NCBI RefSeq assembly: GCF_037203705.1
Contig: NZ_JBBCAT010000002.1
Span: 248,001-312,000 of the forward strand
DNA from: Prosthecomicrobium sp. N25
Lineage (GTDB): Bacteria > Pseudomonadota > Alphaproteobacteria > Rhizobiales > Ancalomicrobiaceae
Direction: 5' to 3'
Length of the DNA stretch: 64,000 nt
The translations under genes and the position numbers were made by a program. Below are positions 53,959 to 63,969 of the stretch, one piece after another; the first letter of the stretch is position 1, and each line of letters starts with the position of its first letter. The notes beneath the pieces were generated by a model. The model did not search any database and was not told where the DNA came from. It saw nothing but the letters and a program-made list of their open reading frames with translations.

Positions 53959-54623
53959 CCCCGGTCGGCGCGCTGTTCCTGCGGGAATTCCGCTTGGCGA
54001 CGCGGATCGGCGGCGGGGCCCTGATGGGGGCCTTGTTCTTCCTGATCGTGGTCACCGTCATTCCCTTCGGGGTCGGGCCGGACCTCAACCTCCTGGCCCG
54101 GATCGGGCCCGCGATCCTGTGGATCGGGGCGCTGCTGGCGACCCTCCTGTCGCTCGACCGGCTGTTCCAGGCGGACCGCGACGACGGCACGCTCGACCTC
54201 ATCCTGATGGGCGAGGAACCGCTCGAGATCGTCGTCCTGGTGAAGTGCCTCGCCCACTGGGTGGCGACGGGACTGCCGCTCGTGCTGGTCGCGCCGCTCC
54301 TGGCGGTCTTCATGAACATGGAGCCGGCAGCCATCGGGGCGTCGGTGGCGACGCTCGCGGTCGGCACGCCGGCGCTCACCTTCATCGGCGCCATCGGGGC
54401 GGCGCTGACCGTCACGCTCCGGCGCGGCGGCCTGCTCCTCGCCATCCTGGTCCTGCCGCTGACCGTGCCGGTGCTGATCTTCGGCGTGTCGGCGACGACC
54501 GCGGCCGTGACCGAACCGACGCCGTTCATGACGCCCTTCCTGATCCTCGCCGGGCTCGGGCTCTTTTCGGCGGTCATCGGGCCGGTGGCGGCCGCGGCGG
54601 CGCTCCGGTTCTCGAGCGAGTGA
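53955..54623 (+). CDS. ccmB: Heme exporter membrane subunit CcmB
   Basis: CcmB is the membrane partner of CcmA. The 222-residue product has six transmembrane helices and the family pattern [40 protein letters not shown] and [19 protein letters not shown]. The ATG at 53955 overlaps the ccmA stop. Fifteen bases after its stop the convergent Bcr/CflA gene ends, so the usual continuation into ccmC has been lost at this point. Confidence 0.95.
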   Translation: MTPVGALFLREFRLATRIGGGALMGALFFLIVVTVIPFGVGPDLNLLARIGPAILWIGALLATLLSLDRLFQADRDDGTLDLILMGEEPLEIVVLVKCLAHWVATGLPLVLVAPLLAVFMNMEPAAIGASVATLAVGTPALTFIGAIGAALTVTLRRGGLLLAILVLPLTVPVLIFGVSATTAAVTEPTPFMTPFLILAGLGLFSAVIGPVAAAAALRFSSE

Positions 54624-54638
54624 GGCGGGACCCGGGGC

Positions 54639-55883
54639 TCAGGTCCGCCGGGTCAGCCGGAGGTAGGCGATGTCGGCGAGGAGGGCCATCGCCATCATGA
54701 CCGGCAGGATGGTGGCCAGCGCCTTGACGGGGTCGCCGAAGAGGGCCGCCGCCAGGCTGCCGACGAGGCCGCCGCCCATCTGCATGAAGCCGAGCAGGGC
54801 CGCCGCGGCGCCGGCCATGTGGGGGAACGGGGCAAGGGCCGTGGTCGACGGACCCGGCATGATGAGGGCGAGCGAGAAGGCGTAGACGCCGATCGGGCCC
54901 ATCACGGCAATGTAGCTCGGCGGCACGGTGCGCATCAGGACGGCCAGCACCAGGGCGGCCGCGAGGCCGATCAGGATGCCGGGACGCACCAGCTTCTGGG
55001 CGTCGGTCTCGATCAGGAGCTTGCGGACCAGGAAACCGCCGGTCGCGAAGGAGCCGGTCTGGGCGATCATGCCGAGACCGAACTGGGTCGGGGTCAGGCC
55101 GGCCCGGTCGATCAGCACGAAAGGCAGCATGGTGCCGAGCGCGTAGAGGGCGCCGAGGGCGGTGCCGAGGACGGCGGCAGGCAGCATGAAGCGCGGCTCG
55201 CGCAGGAGCGTGCCGTAGGCGGCCACCAGCATGGCGGGTCGGGCGCGGGCCGGGTCGGGGGCGCGGTTGGTCTCGGGCAGGACGAACAGCACCATGCCCA
55301 CCACCACAGCCCCGTAGACGACCATGAGGGCGAAGATCGCGTGCCAGCCGGCGAGGTCGAGCGTGATGCCGCCGATCGTCGGCGAGATGGCGGGGCCGAG
55401 CGCGAGCATGATGCCCATGGTGTTCATGATGCGCGCCGATTGCTGGCCCTCAAAGAGGTCGCGCACGATGGCGCGGGCGATCGCGACCCCGGCAGCGGCG
55501 CCGACACCCTGCAGGAAGCGGGCGGCCAGGAGCACGTGGACCGAGGGCGACAGCAGGGCCGCGAGGCTCGCCAGGAGGTAGAGACCCATGAAGGCGAGTG
55601 TCACCGGGCGGCGCCCATAGGCGTCCGAAAGGGGGCCGCAGGCGAGCTGGGCGAGCGCGAAGCCCGCGAAGTAGAGCGTCAGGGTCAGCTTGATGGTGGC
55701 GATCGTGGTGCCGAAGGCCGTCACGAGCGTCGGCATGGCGGGGGTATAGAGCGCCATCGAGATCGGACCGAGCGCGATCAGGATCGCGCCGATGACGGAG
55801 GTGCGGGTCGCGCTCAGGAGCGGGGCGGCGGCATCGGCGACGGGGGTGCCGGCCGGCGGCGCGGGCGGGAGAGGCTTGTTCAT
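54639..55883 (-). CDS. Bcr/CflA-family multidrug efflux MFS transporter
   Basis: A 414-residue major facilitator with 12 predicted helices. Drug/proton antiporter motifs are visible: LACGPLSDAYGRRPVTLA (motif A between helices 2 and 3), RFLQGVGAAAGVAIARAIVRD and GPAISPTIGGITLD (motif C-like). This matches the DHA1 Bcr/CflA family that exports bicyclomycin, chloramphenicol or related compounds. Its start overlaps the stop of the marR gene (ATGA), so expression is coupled to that regulator. Confidence 0.9.
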   Translation of the reverse strand: MNKPLPPAPPAGTPVADAAAPLLSATRTSVIGAILIALGPISMALYTPAMPTLVTAFGTTIATIKLTLTLYFAGFALAQLACGPLSDAYGRRPVTLAFMGLYLLASLAALLSPSVHVLLAARFLQGVGAAAGVAIARAIVRDLFEGQQSARIMNTMGIMLALGPAISPTIGGITLDLAGWHAIFALMVVYGAVVVGMVLFVLPETNRAPDPARARPAMLVAAYGTLLREPRFMLPAAVLGTALGALYALGTMLPFVLIDRAGLTPTQFGLGMIAQTGSFATGGFLVRKLLIETDAQKLVRPGILIGLAAALVLAVLMRTVPPSYIAVMGPIGVYAFSLALIMPGPSTTALAPFPHMAGAAAALLGFMQMGGGLVGSLAAALFGDPVKALATILPVMMAMALLADIAYLRLTRRT

Positions 55884-56344
55884 GCGGCGCAGGCCCCCGG
55901 TCCGTCCTGGAGGATGTCGAGGTTGGCGCGGATGCGCTGGAGCAGGTCGCGAAGGACCTCGATCTCGGCGGGCGTGAGCCCGGCCGAGACCTCGGCCTTG
56001 ACGATGGCGGAGACGGACAGGACCCGCTCGACCATCTCGGCGGCGGCGGCCGTGGTGCGGACGAGCTTCGCCCGGCGGTCGGCGGGATCGGCGCTGCGCT
56101 CGACGAGGCCGCGCGCCTCCAGGCGGTCCAGGAAGCCGACCAGCGTCATGGGCTCGATGCGCATACGCTCGGCCAGAGCCGCCTGGCGCAGCCCGGGGCT
56201 GCGCGCGGCGTTGACGAGGGTGCGGGCCTCGCCGGCGGTGAAATCCAGGCCGGCGCCCTTCAGCGCCGCCTCCAGGCGGCGCCAGAACAGGCGCGTGACG
56301 TCGGAGAGGAGCACCGAAATGGGTTCCTCGGGCGTTGGAGACAT
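55880..56344 (-). CDS. MarR-family transcriptional regulator
   Basis: A 154-residue winged-helix regulator. The DNA-binding part reads RQAALAERMRIEPMTLVGFL (helix-turn-helix) and ARGLVERSADPADRRAKLVR (wing with the conserved DxRxK-type motif), between dimerisation helices. It is the first gene of a two-gene operon with the Bcr/CflA pump, so it most likely represses that operon until a ligand binds. The start is ATG 56342-56344. It is divergent from typA. Confidence 0.9.
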   Translation of the reverse strand: MSPTPEEPISVLLSDVTRLFWRRLEAALKGAGLDFTAGEARTLVNAARSPGLRQAALAERMRIEPMTLVGFLDRLEARGLVERSADPADRRAKLVRTTAAAAEMVERVLSVSAIVKAEVSAGLTPAEIEVLRDLLQRIRANLDILQDGPGACAA

Positions 56345-56485
56345 GAGCAGGCATCCTGACCGTAAGGGCGCCTTATCTATCCGGACCGGACGTCCGGTAC
56401 AATCGGGGAGGCCGCATGGGAGCCCCGCCGCACCGTCGCGAGGGTGTCGCGCTGCCGCGGCAGAACGCGCGAAGCCGGGAAAACC

Positions 56486-56501
56486 TTGCGGTGCAGCATG
56501 G
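56486..56501 (+). promoter_or_regulatory. TTGCGGTGCAGCATGG motif, site 3 (candidate PhaR-like operator)
   Basis: Fifteen of 16 positions match the site at 4705-4720. It lies about 100 bases upstream of typA, in the divergent marR-typA region. Its function is inferred only from recurrence. Confidence 0.25.
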
Positions 56502-56601
56502 AACAGGGTATGCACGGCGCCAATTCCCGAAGCGACCGACGACCAGAGCGCGGTGCCGGGCCCGAGCAACGGGCGCGCCGCGCCGCCGCAGGATTTGCAC
56601 C

Positions 56602-58425
<1,824 letters not shown>

Positions 58426-58460
58426 GAAGGCCCGGGTCCGGACGAGACTTCCCTAAAACG

Positions 58461-58496
58461 CGAAGGCCGCGGGCACGAAGTCCGCGGCCTTTCGTT
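58461..58496 (+). terminator. Rho-independent terminator of typA
   Basis: AAGGCCGCGG, a nine-base loop region and CCGCGGCCTT are followed by TCGTTT, 37 bases after the typA stop. The stem is strong; the T-tract is short. Confidence 0.7.
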
Positions 58497-58518
58497 TCCG
58501 CCGGTCGGCGGCGGGCGG

Positions 58519-58656
58519 TCACTCGTCGATGAGGTGCGGGTAGCGGCGGCGCATGGCGCGCTGCATCTGCCTGGCCTCGAGCACCACGTCGTGGATCTCG
58601 CCGAGGGTCTGGCGCAGGGCCGTCAGCAGGGAGGGGGTCTTCGGGGTCGGGCGCAT
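58519..58656 (-). CDS. Small 45-residue hypothetical protein
   Basis: A short reading frame encodes MRPTPKTPSLLTALRQTLGE, continues EIHDVVLEARQMQRAMRRR and ends YPHLIDE. A GGAG Shine-Dalgarno lies seven bases before the ATG. The product is a basic amphipathic helix followed by a short tail and is not related to DUF1127. The coding assignment rests on the ribosome-binding site, the sensible composition and isolation in an otherwise empty gap. I cannot name a family. It converges with typA beyond the terminator. Confidence 0.55.
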   Translation of the reverse strand: MRPTPKTPSLLTALRQTLGEIHDVVLEARQMQRAMRRRYPHLIDE

Positions 58657-58788
58657 GTGGGTCTCCGTTCAAGGCGACCTCGGCGCGTTTCCTCTCGATC
58701 TTCCGTCGAGTACAGGCAGGATATAGTCCTGCGATGAATGCAAAGTTACCGTCATGCTCAAGCGCCTGACCCGCGCCGGACGCAGGGC

Positions 58789-59379
58789 TCAGCGCAGGTC
58801 GGGGCTGACCTTGCCGACCCATTGCGGGTCGCCGCCGCAGGCCGCGTCGGCGGCGCGGTCGTCCACCAGGGCGGAGGCGATGGCGTTCGCGTCGGGGTTG
58901 GCGACCGCATCGACGTAGGCGAACACGCAGGTGTCGGCCTCGCTCTCGCCGAGCCGGGCCACGGCGAGCACCGATCCCCTCTTTCCGTCCGCGTCCCAGC
59001 GGAAGCGCAGGACGGCGCCGATCGGCACCACGCGGTCGCCCTTGCGCGGCCCGCGCCACTCGACCTTCGGGCCGGTCACGGAGAATTTCGGGAAGAAGGC
59101 GTAGTCGCCCTGGAAGCGGCGGCCGCGCCCGAAGGCGATGCCGGCGCGTAGGTCGCCTTCGGCGACGAAGACGTTCCAGGATTCGTGGCCCTTGCATCGC
59201 CAGGCGTAGGCCTCCGGCTTGCCGTCCGGGTCGCTGTCCGGCGGGGCGCGTTCGGTCACGACGCAGCGCTTCAGGTCGAGGTCCGTGAAGACGCTGTCGT
59301 TGGCGGCCCGGGCCGGCCCGGCGAGCGCCGCGAGCGCGGCGGCGGCGAGGGCGGCGGCGGGAAGGGGGGCGGCGCGCAT
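58789..59379 (-). CDS. Hypothetical secreted protein
   Basis: A 196-residue protein with a Sec signal peptide (residues 1-25, ending GPARA-AN). The mature part has four cysteines ([32 protein letters not shown]), enough for two disulfides, and a beta-rich pattern with [20 protein letters not shown]. No named family is recognised. A periplasmic location is likely. The function is unknown. Confidence 0.75.
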   Translation of the reverse strand: MRAAPLPAAALAAAALAALAGPARAANDSVFTDLDLKRCVVTERAPPDSDPDGKPEAYAWRCKGHESWNVFVAEGDLRAGIAFGRGRRFQGDYAFFPKFSVTGPKVEWRGPRKGDRVVPIGAVLRFRWDADGKRGSVLAVARLGESEADTCVFAYVDAVANPDANAIASALVDDRAADAACGGDPQWVGKVSPDLR

Positions 59380-59551
59380 GGCCGGGACTCCTGGTCGGGT
59401 TCGGGGCGGCGATGCGGGACACTAGCCGTCCGGCGGCACGGCGCGATAGAGGGCGATTGCGGAGCCGGTTCCCGCCGCGGCGCGCTGCTGCATTGCGGCA
59501 TGACGCCTCTTCCCTCTTTTCGGACGGCGCCGGTGAGGTTACGCTCTCGGC

Positions 59552-60064
59552 ATGAGACTGGGACAGATCGGTGTCCGGCGCGCGACCGCGAAGGATGTGG
59601 AAGCGATCGCCGACGTTCACGACGAGGCCTGGCGCCTCGCCTACAGCGGGATCATTCCAGGTGCAAACCTGGAGCGGATGGTCACGCGCCGCGGGCCGGC
59701 CTGGTGGGCGAAGGCGATCGAGCGCCGCGCCGCCGTGCTGGTGCTGGAGGTGGGCGGGGTCGTGTGCGGCTACGCCACCGTCGGGCCGACGCGGATGCGC
59801 ATGCTGCCCTTCGCGGGCGAGATCTACGAGATCTATCTGAAGCCCGAGTTCCAGGGGCTCGGCTTCGGGCGCCACCTGTTCCAGGCCGCCCGCTCCGAGC
59901 TGAAGCGCTACGGGCTCAAGAGCTTCGCGGTGCGCGTCCTGCGCGACAACGAACTCGCGCAAGGCTTCTATCGCCGGATGGGCGGCAAGGCGGCCACGGA
60001 GTCGGTGGAGCGGATCGGAGACAAGTCCCTGCCGGTCGTCGTCTTCGGCTGGGCCGAGGTCTGA
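59552..60064 (+). CDS. GNAT-family N-acetyltransferase
   Basis: A 170-residue acetyltransferase. The acetyl-CoA loop is [19 protein letters not shown] (about 96-114), followed by [20 protein letters not shown], the GNAT motif B. The N-terminus [22 protein letters not shown] is typical of stand-alone GNATs. The acceptor is not known. It precedes ppa by 176 bases and may have its own promoter. Confidence 0.88.
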   Translation: MRLGQIGVRRATAKDVEAIADVHDEAWRLAYSGIIPGANLERMVTRRGPAWWAKAIERRAAVLVLEVGGVVCGYATVGPTRMRMLPFAGEIYEIYLKPEFQGLGFGRHLFQAARSELKRYGLKSFAVRVLRDNELAQGFYRRMGGKAATESVERIGDKSLPVVVFGWAEV

Positions 60065-60240
60065 GGGGGCCACGGGGCGGGCCGGCTCGCCGAACGTCGT
60101 CCTTTGCGGCTTCGCTGCCATGCGGTAAACGAGCGTCCGACACCGGCGGACCCGTTCCGTTCGGTCCCGAACACAGGATCGCGCCGCGGTATCCCGAAGA
60201 GGGTCCGCGCCGCGCGCCCCATCCCCGAGGAGCTCGCCTG

Positions 60241-60789
60241 ATGCGCATCGACGCCATTCCGATCGGCAAGAACGCCCCGCACGACGTCAACGTCATCATC
60301 GAGGTGCCAATCGGCGGCGAGCCGATCAAGTACGAGCTCGACAAGGCGTCCGGCACGCTCTTCGTCGACCGGTTCCTCTACACCTCGATGCGCTATCCCG
60401 GGAACTACGGCTTCGTGCCGCACACGCTGTCGGACGACGGCGATCCGATCGACGTGATCGTCTGCAACACGCGCGAGATCGTCCCCGGCGCGGTGATCAA
60501 CTGCCGGCCGATCGGCGTGCTCCACATGCAGGACGAGGCGGGCGGGGACGAGAAGATCCTCGCGGTGCCGTCCTCCAAGCTGACCAAGCGCTACGACAAG
60601 GTCCGCACGGTCACGGATCTGCCGCAGATCACGGTCGAGCAGATCCAGCACTTCTTCGAGCACTACAAGGATCTGGAGCCCGGCAAGTGGGTGAAGGTCG
60701 TCTCCTGGGGCGACGAGGCCGAGGCCCGCAGGCTGATCCAGGAGGCGATCGACCGCTACGCGCAGCAGCCCAAGAAGGCCGCCGAGTAG
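60241..60789 (+). CDS. ppa: Inorganic pyrophosphatase, family I
   Basis: It hydrolyses pyrophosphate and so drives biosynthetic reactions forward. The 182-residue product has the metal-binding signature [29 protein letters not shown] and [15 protein letters not shown]. Length matches bacterial family I enzymes. The ATG at 60241 follows CCCCGAGGAGCTCGCCTG. A strong hairpin begins at its stop codon. Confidence 0.97.
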   Translation: MRIDAIPIGKNAPHDVNVIIEVPIGGEPIKYELDKASGTLFVDRFLYTSMRYPGNYGFVPHTLSDDGDPIDVIVCNTREIVPGAVINCRPIGVLHMQDEAGGDEKILAVPSSKLTKRYDKVRTVTDLPQITVEQIQHFFEHYKDLEPGKWVKVVSWGDEAEARRLIQEAIDRYAQQPKKAAE

Positions 60790-60819
60790 GCGAAGCCGCG
60801 GAAGGTCCGCGGCTTCGCC
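60789..60819 (+). terminator. Hairpin terminator of ppa
   Basis: A 14-bp stem (GGCGAAGCCGCGGA / TCCGCGGCTTCGCC) with a three-base loop starts at the last base of the ppa stop codon. No T-tract follows. Confidence 0.5.
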
Positions 60820-60908
60820 GGCGCGCGCCGACCTGTTTCCGCCCGCCGGGTCCGGCCAGCCGGGGCCGAGCCCCGGATGCGGCCCCGGCGAGCCTCCTCC
60901 TCCTCCGC

Positions 60909-60937
60909 TTGACAGCCCCCCGCCCGGCACCCTAAAT
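60909..60937 (+). promoter_or_regulatory. Promoter of tRNA-Ala
   Basis: TTGACA, a 17-base spacer and CTAAAT lie 38 bases upstream of the tRNA. The -35 is a perfect consensus and the spacing is ideal, as expected of a strong tRNA promoter. Confidence 0.7.
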
Positions 60938-60974
60938 GGCCGCCATCCCAGACGGGGGCTCGCTTCGGGCCAAC

Positions 60975-61050
60975 GGGGCCGTAGCTCAGATGGGAGAGCG
61001 CTGCAATCGCACTGCAGAGGTCAGGGGTTCGATTCCCCTCGGCTCCACCA
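60975..61050 (+). tRNA. tRNA-Ala (anticodon CGC)
   Basis: A 76-base tRNA with an encoded CCA. The acceptor stem GGGGCCG/CGGCTCC contains the G3-U70 pair that marks alanine tRNAs. The anticodon stem CTGCA/TGCAG encloses the loop ATCGCAC, giving anticodon CGC for GCG codons. The T-arm AGGGGTTCGATTCCCCT is standard. Its 3' end is a likely attachment site, because an integrase fragment follows directly. Confidence 0.95.
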
Positions 61051-61157
61051 ATCCAAGTCCTCGAACCTTAACGGGTTCTGGCCTTAGTGCAGTCAGCGGG
61101 ATGCAGCCGGACAGGTCAGTCCGTCACAGCGTTGTCACAGCTGGACGGGACGATACC

Positions 61158-61409
61158 ATGGCTACCATTCGCAAACGCGGCTCCTCCTGGCAGGTCCAGG
61201 TCCGCCGAGACGGCTATCCCGCGCTCTCCAGGTCCTTTCGCACACGAGCGGACGCCGCCACCTGGGCCAGGGAGCAGGAGCGGCTTATCGACCGCGCCGA
61301 GCTACCGCCATCGGCCAGGAATCTCAAACGCATCACGGTTGGCGACCTGCTGCGTCGCTACCGCGAAGCGGTCACAACGGGGAAGCGTGGATCGGGACCC
61401 GAGCAGTGA
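61158..61409 (+). pseudogene. Truncated phage-type tyrosine integrase (N-terminal part)
   Basis: An 83-residue frame starts MATIRKRGSSWQVQVRRDGY and has PALSRSFRTRADAATWAREQ and ITVGDLLRRYREAVTTGKRG. This is the N-terminal arm-binding and start of the core-binding domain of site-specific tyrosine recombinases. A stop at 61409 ends it before the catalytic domain, and no frame downstream restores the R-H-R-Y residues. It lies 107 bases after tRNA-Ala in the expected orientation for an integrase that used this tRNA, so it is a decayed integration gene. Confidence 0.8.
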
Positions 61410-61448
61410 CCTGGAGGTGCCATCAGGGGCCGTGAGGCTGGCCCCCGC

Positions 61449-61463
61449 GGGGGGGGGGGGGGG
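61449..61463. repeat. Homopolymer of 15 G
   Basis: An uninterrupted run of 15 G residues lies in the non-coding stretch after the integrase fragment. It could be hypermutable or an assembly artefact at a difficult site. Confidence 0.9.
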
Positions 61464-61527
61464 TACCGCGCTTCCTTCTTATCCTCGAAGCCCGCTCAGA
61501 TTTTCCTGAGAATTATCCGGGGTCGGC

Positions 61528-61818
61528 ACTACCATCTACACCGTGGGCGCGGACGGCGAGCCGGGTCTCGTGGCGTCCGATGTGACCAAGGTACTCGGGT
61601 ATCTGAACGGGCCGCAGGCGGTTGTAGCGCATGTGGAGGACCACTTGCAGATTCCCATCCGAATTCGGGATGGTCAGCAGAACAACCCGAACAAAACCGT
61701 CCTCTCCGCGGGCGGTCGCTACGCCCTAGTCATGGGGTCAAGCCCTGTTCTGGTCCCATTTAACCTCTCTCCTGACCAGAAAGCCGAACAGTGGGCTCAC
61801 GGACCGACCGTGACCTGA
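61528..61818 (+). pseudogene. Phage antirepressor (Bro-N domain) fragment
   Basis: The reading frame gives TTIYTVGADGEPGLVASDVT, then KVLGYLNGPQAVVAHVEDH and LSAGGRYALVMGSS, which follows the Bro-N pattern (DGEPWFVAADVxxxLG, then SGLYxLIxRS). It lacks a start codon upstream of the conserved part; a GTG at 61543 is internal to the domain. After MGSS the similarity is lost and the frame ends at 61818. It is a remnant of a prophage or similar element. Confidence 0.6.
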
Positions 61819-61825
61819 ACCTGTG

Positions 61826-63838
61826 TCAGATCATTAGATAATCAACATCTTTTGGTCCGTCGTCGAACTGCAGTTTTTCTATGCCAGTGAGGATGTCCCA
61901 GCCGTCCTTACCTACGACGTTAAGCTGACCATAACTGTCGAAATACGTATAGTAGTCGCCGAATTTCCCGCTGAATACAGCGATATCCTCTCCCTCACCT
62001 CCGACGAGCCTGTCGTTACCTCCATTCCCCCGTAAAGTATTGCTGTAATCATTTCCAACAATAGTGTCATCCCCCTTCGAGCCGAATACATTCTCTATGT
62101 TGGCGAGACGAGCGATTACTTCCTGCTTTCCGTCGACAAATCTTTGCGCAAAACCAGGAACGGGACCGTCGTCAAGGCTAATATACAGGCCCGCGCCATT
62201 CTCGCGCGGTAGCCACCAAGAGTAGTCTACGGTATCGACGCCATCGCCCCCATCCAGGTGACTATAGCCAGACCCTGCGATCAGGGTATCGGTCCCTATG
62301 CCACCCGACGCACTCCCTCCGTCTCTCCCGACGTCCAGATAATCATTTCCGTCACCGCCATCGAGAACGTCCTTAGTACCGTCGCCTCCGAAGAGGAAGT
62401 CGTTTCCGTCACCCCCGATGAGCTGGTCGTTGCCGTTCTGGCCGTCGAGACGATCGGCATCAGAACCCCCATAAATCGTGTCATCACCGCCACCACCACC
62501 CATGGTATCGCGGCCCGACTCTCCGTAAAGGACGTTGTTTTCAAGCGAGCCAAAAATCCGGTCGGCGCTGTTAGTGCCGATGACGTTTTCGACCTCCGTA
62601 ACCTTATCCTTTCCCGAACCGCCTGTTGCGGTGCCGTTTGCCAAGTTGATATATACTGGTAACGAAGCACCTAGATACGACACAGTATCAATGCCATTTC
62701 CGCCGGTCAGTGTATCATTTCCAAGACCACCAACAAGTGTATCGTTCCCGTCACCTCCGTAGAGATCGTTGTCAACAATATTTCCGATGATCGTGTCGCT
62801 ACCAACCGACCCGACGACATTCTCTACATCTGTCGGGAAGGGACCATACGGATCAATTTTGCGGTCATAGAACGATTGGTCCAGACTTACCTTAAATGCG
62901 AAGGCGGATCCGCTCAAGTCGAGCGTGTCGGTTCCGGCACCTCCGAAGACGTCGTCCGGGAGGTCATCCCCGCTTACTAAAAAGGTGTCATTCCCGTCGC
63001 CCCCTTCTAGATAATCACGATCTGCACCGCCATTAATTGTGTCATCTCCAATTGATCCAGAAATTCTGTCCTCGCCATCTCCTCCATCAAGAATGTCATT
63101 ACCTGCCTCGCCGTAAATAAAATCAGTCCCACCGCTACCATCTAATTTATCATTGCCATCTCCACCGTAAATCTGATCTGAAAGTGATCCTCCTTTTACA
63201 GTATCCGATCCCAGGCCACCAAAAAATAACAACTGCTCAAATCCAGATATCAAAGTGCCATCTACAAGCGTTTGGTTAATAGGAATTGAAAAATCAATGT
63301 TGAAGTCCACTACTGCGGTCTCTCTATTAATGACGACAGTATCTATTCCTGAGCCTCCGCTTAGTATATCGGGGTCCTCACTGAACAATCTGTCGTCACC
63401 ATCTCCACCAATGAGCGTATCAAAGCCAATATCACCAATTAACGTGTCATGCCCCCCCCTTCCTTCTACGTAGTCGGCGCCAAGCCCACCATATACGGTA
63501 TCATTTCCGCTTCCGCTTACAAAGCTTAGGCACTCGACGTTAACAAGATAAGTTCCTGCTGTGACTTGGAGGGTACCCGGATCGCGCAAATCAATTAAGA
63601 TGTTGGCTGTTGCATTCGCCCTGTTAATTATGGCCGTGTCAAAACCTGACCCGCCGTCCAAATAATCTGGGTTCTCATTTAAAAGGCTATACAATACGTC
63701 ATCGCCGTCACCCCCTCTCAAAGTATCAAAACCCTGCCCACCGTCCAGTGTGTCGTTTCCGCCAGCGCCATCAAGTATATCATCGTAAACCGTGCCAACC
63801 TTTAATTCGTTCGCATCTGTTCCTAGCCAGTAAGTCAT
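61826..63838 (-). CDS. RTX (hemolysin-type calcium-binding repeat) protein
   Basis: A 670-residue acidic protein made almost wholly of glycine-rich nonapeptide repeats of the GGxGxDxLx type, for example YGGDGNDTLVGGLGNDTL. There are more than two dozen across the length, separated by beta-rich spacers. Such repeats bind Ca2+ outside the cell and fold into parallel beta rolls. There is no N-terminal signal peptide, as expected for type I secretion, with the export signal in the last ~60 residues (ending FDDGPKDVDYLMI). No enzyme domain and no secretion genes are present nearby. ATG 63836-63838 is preceded by GAGGGGGGAA; an in-frame ATG 19 codons upstream lacks such a site. Its base composition is markedly more AT-rich than the rest. 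Confidence 0.88.
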   Translation of the reverse strand: MTYWLGTDANELKVGTVYDDILDGAGGNDTLDGGQGFDTLRGGDGDDVLYSLLNENPDYLDGGSGFDTAIINRANATANILIDLRDPGTLQVTAGTYLVNVECLSFVSGSGNDTVYGGLGADYVEGRGGHDTLIGDIGFDTLIGGDGDDRLFSEDPDILSGGSGIDTVVINRETAVVDFNIDFSIPINQTLVDGTLISGFEQLLFFGGLGSDTVKGGSLSDQIYGGDGNDKLDGSGGTDFIYGEAGNDILDGGDGEDRISGSIGDDTINGGADRDYLEGGDGNDTFLVSGDDLPDDVFGGAGTDTLDLSGSAFAFKVSLDQSFYDRKIDPYGPFPTDVENVVGSVGSDTIIGNIVDNDLYGGDGNDTLVGGLGNDTLTGGNGIDTVSYLGASLPVYINLANGTATGGSGKDKVTEVENVIGTNSADRIFGSLENNVLYGESGRDTMGGGGGDDTIYGGSDADRLDGQNGNDQLIGGDGNDFLFGGDGTKDVLDGGDGNDYLDVGRDGGSASGGIGTDTLIAGSGYSHLDGGDGVDTVDYSWWLPRENGAGLYISLDDGPVPGFAQRFVDGKQEVIARLANIENVFGSKGDDTIVGNDYSNTLRGNGGNDRLVGGEGEDIAVFSGKFGDYYTYFDSYGQLNVVGKDGWDILTGIEKLQFDDGPKDVDYLMI

Positions 63839-63969
63839 GATTGTTCCCCCCTCTTCTTCGATTATGTCCAACTCACTCGTGCTTCGTTTCGCCAAGCAAG
63901 AACAAGTTAATCTTTTTATTATTCTATATTAGCATATAATGAACCATATTGGCAGTCGGGGGAACCCTT

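Noticed and set aside
61410-61510. Continuation of the integrase in another frame
   Set aside because: No frame downstream restores core-binding or catalytic motifs, so this is truncation rather than a simple frameshift.
62258-62662. Frames on the plus strand across the RTX gene
   Set aside because: They are mirrors of the nonapeptide repeats and show no independent features.
61051-63969. A second copy of the tRNA-Ala 3' end (attR) within the island
   Set aside because: No repeat of the T-arm and acceptor sequence was found in the visible part, so a complete island boundary cannot be claimed.
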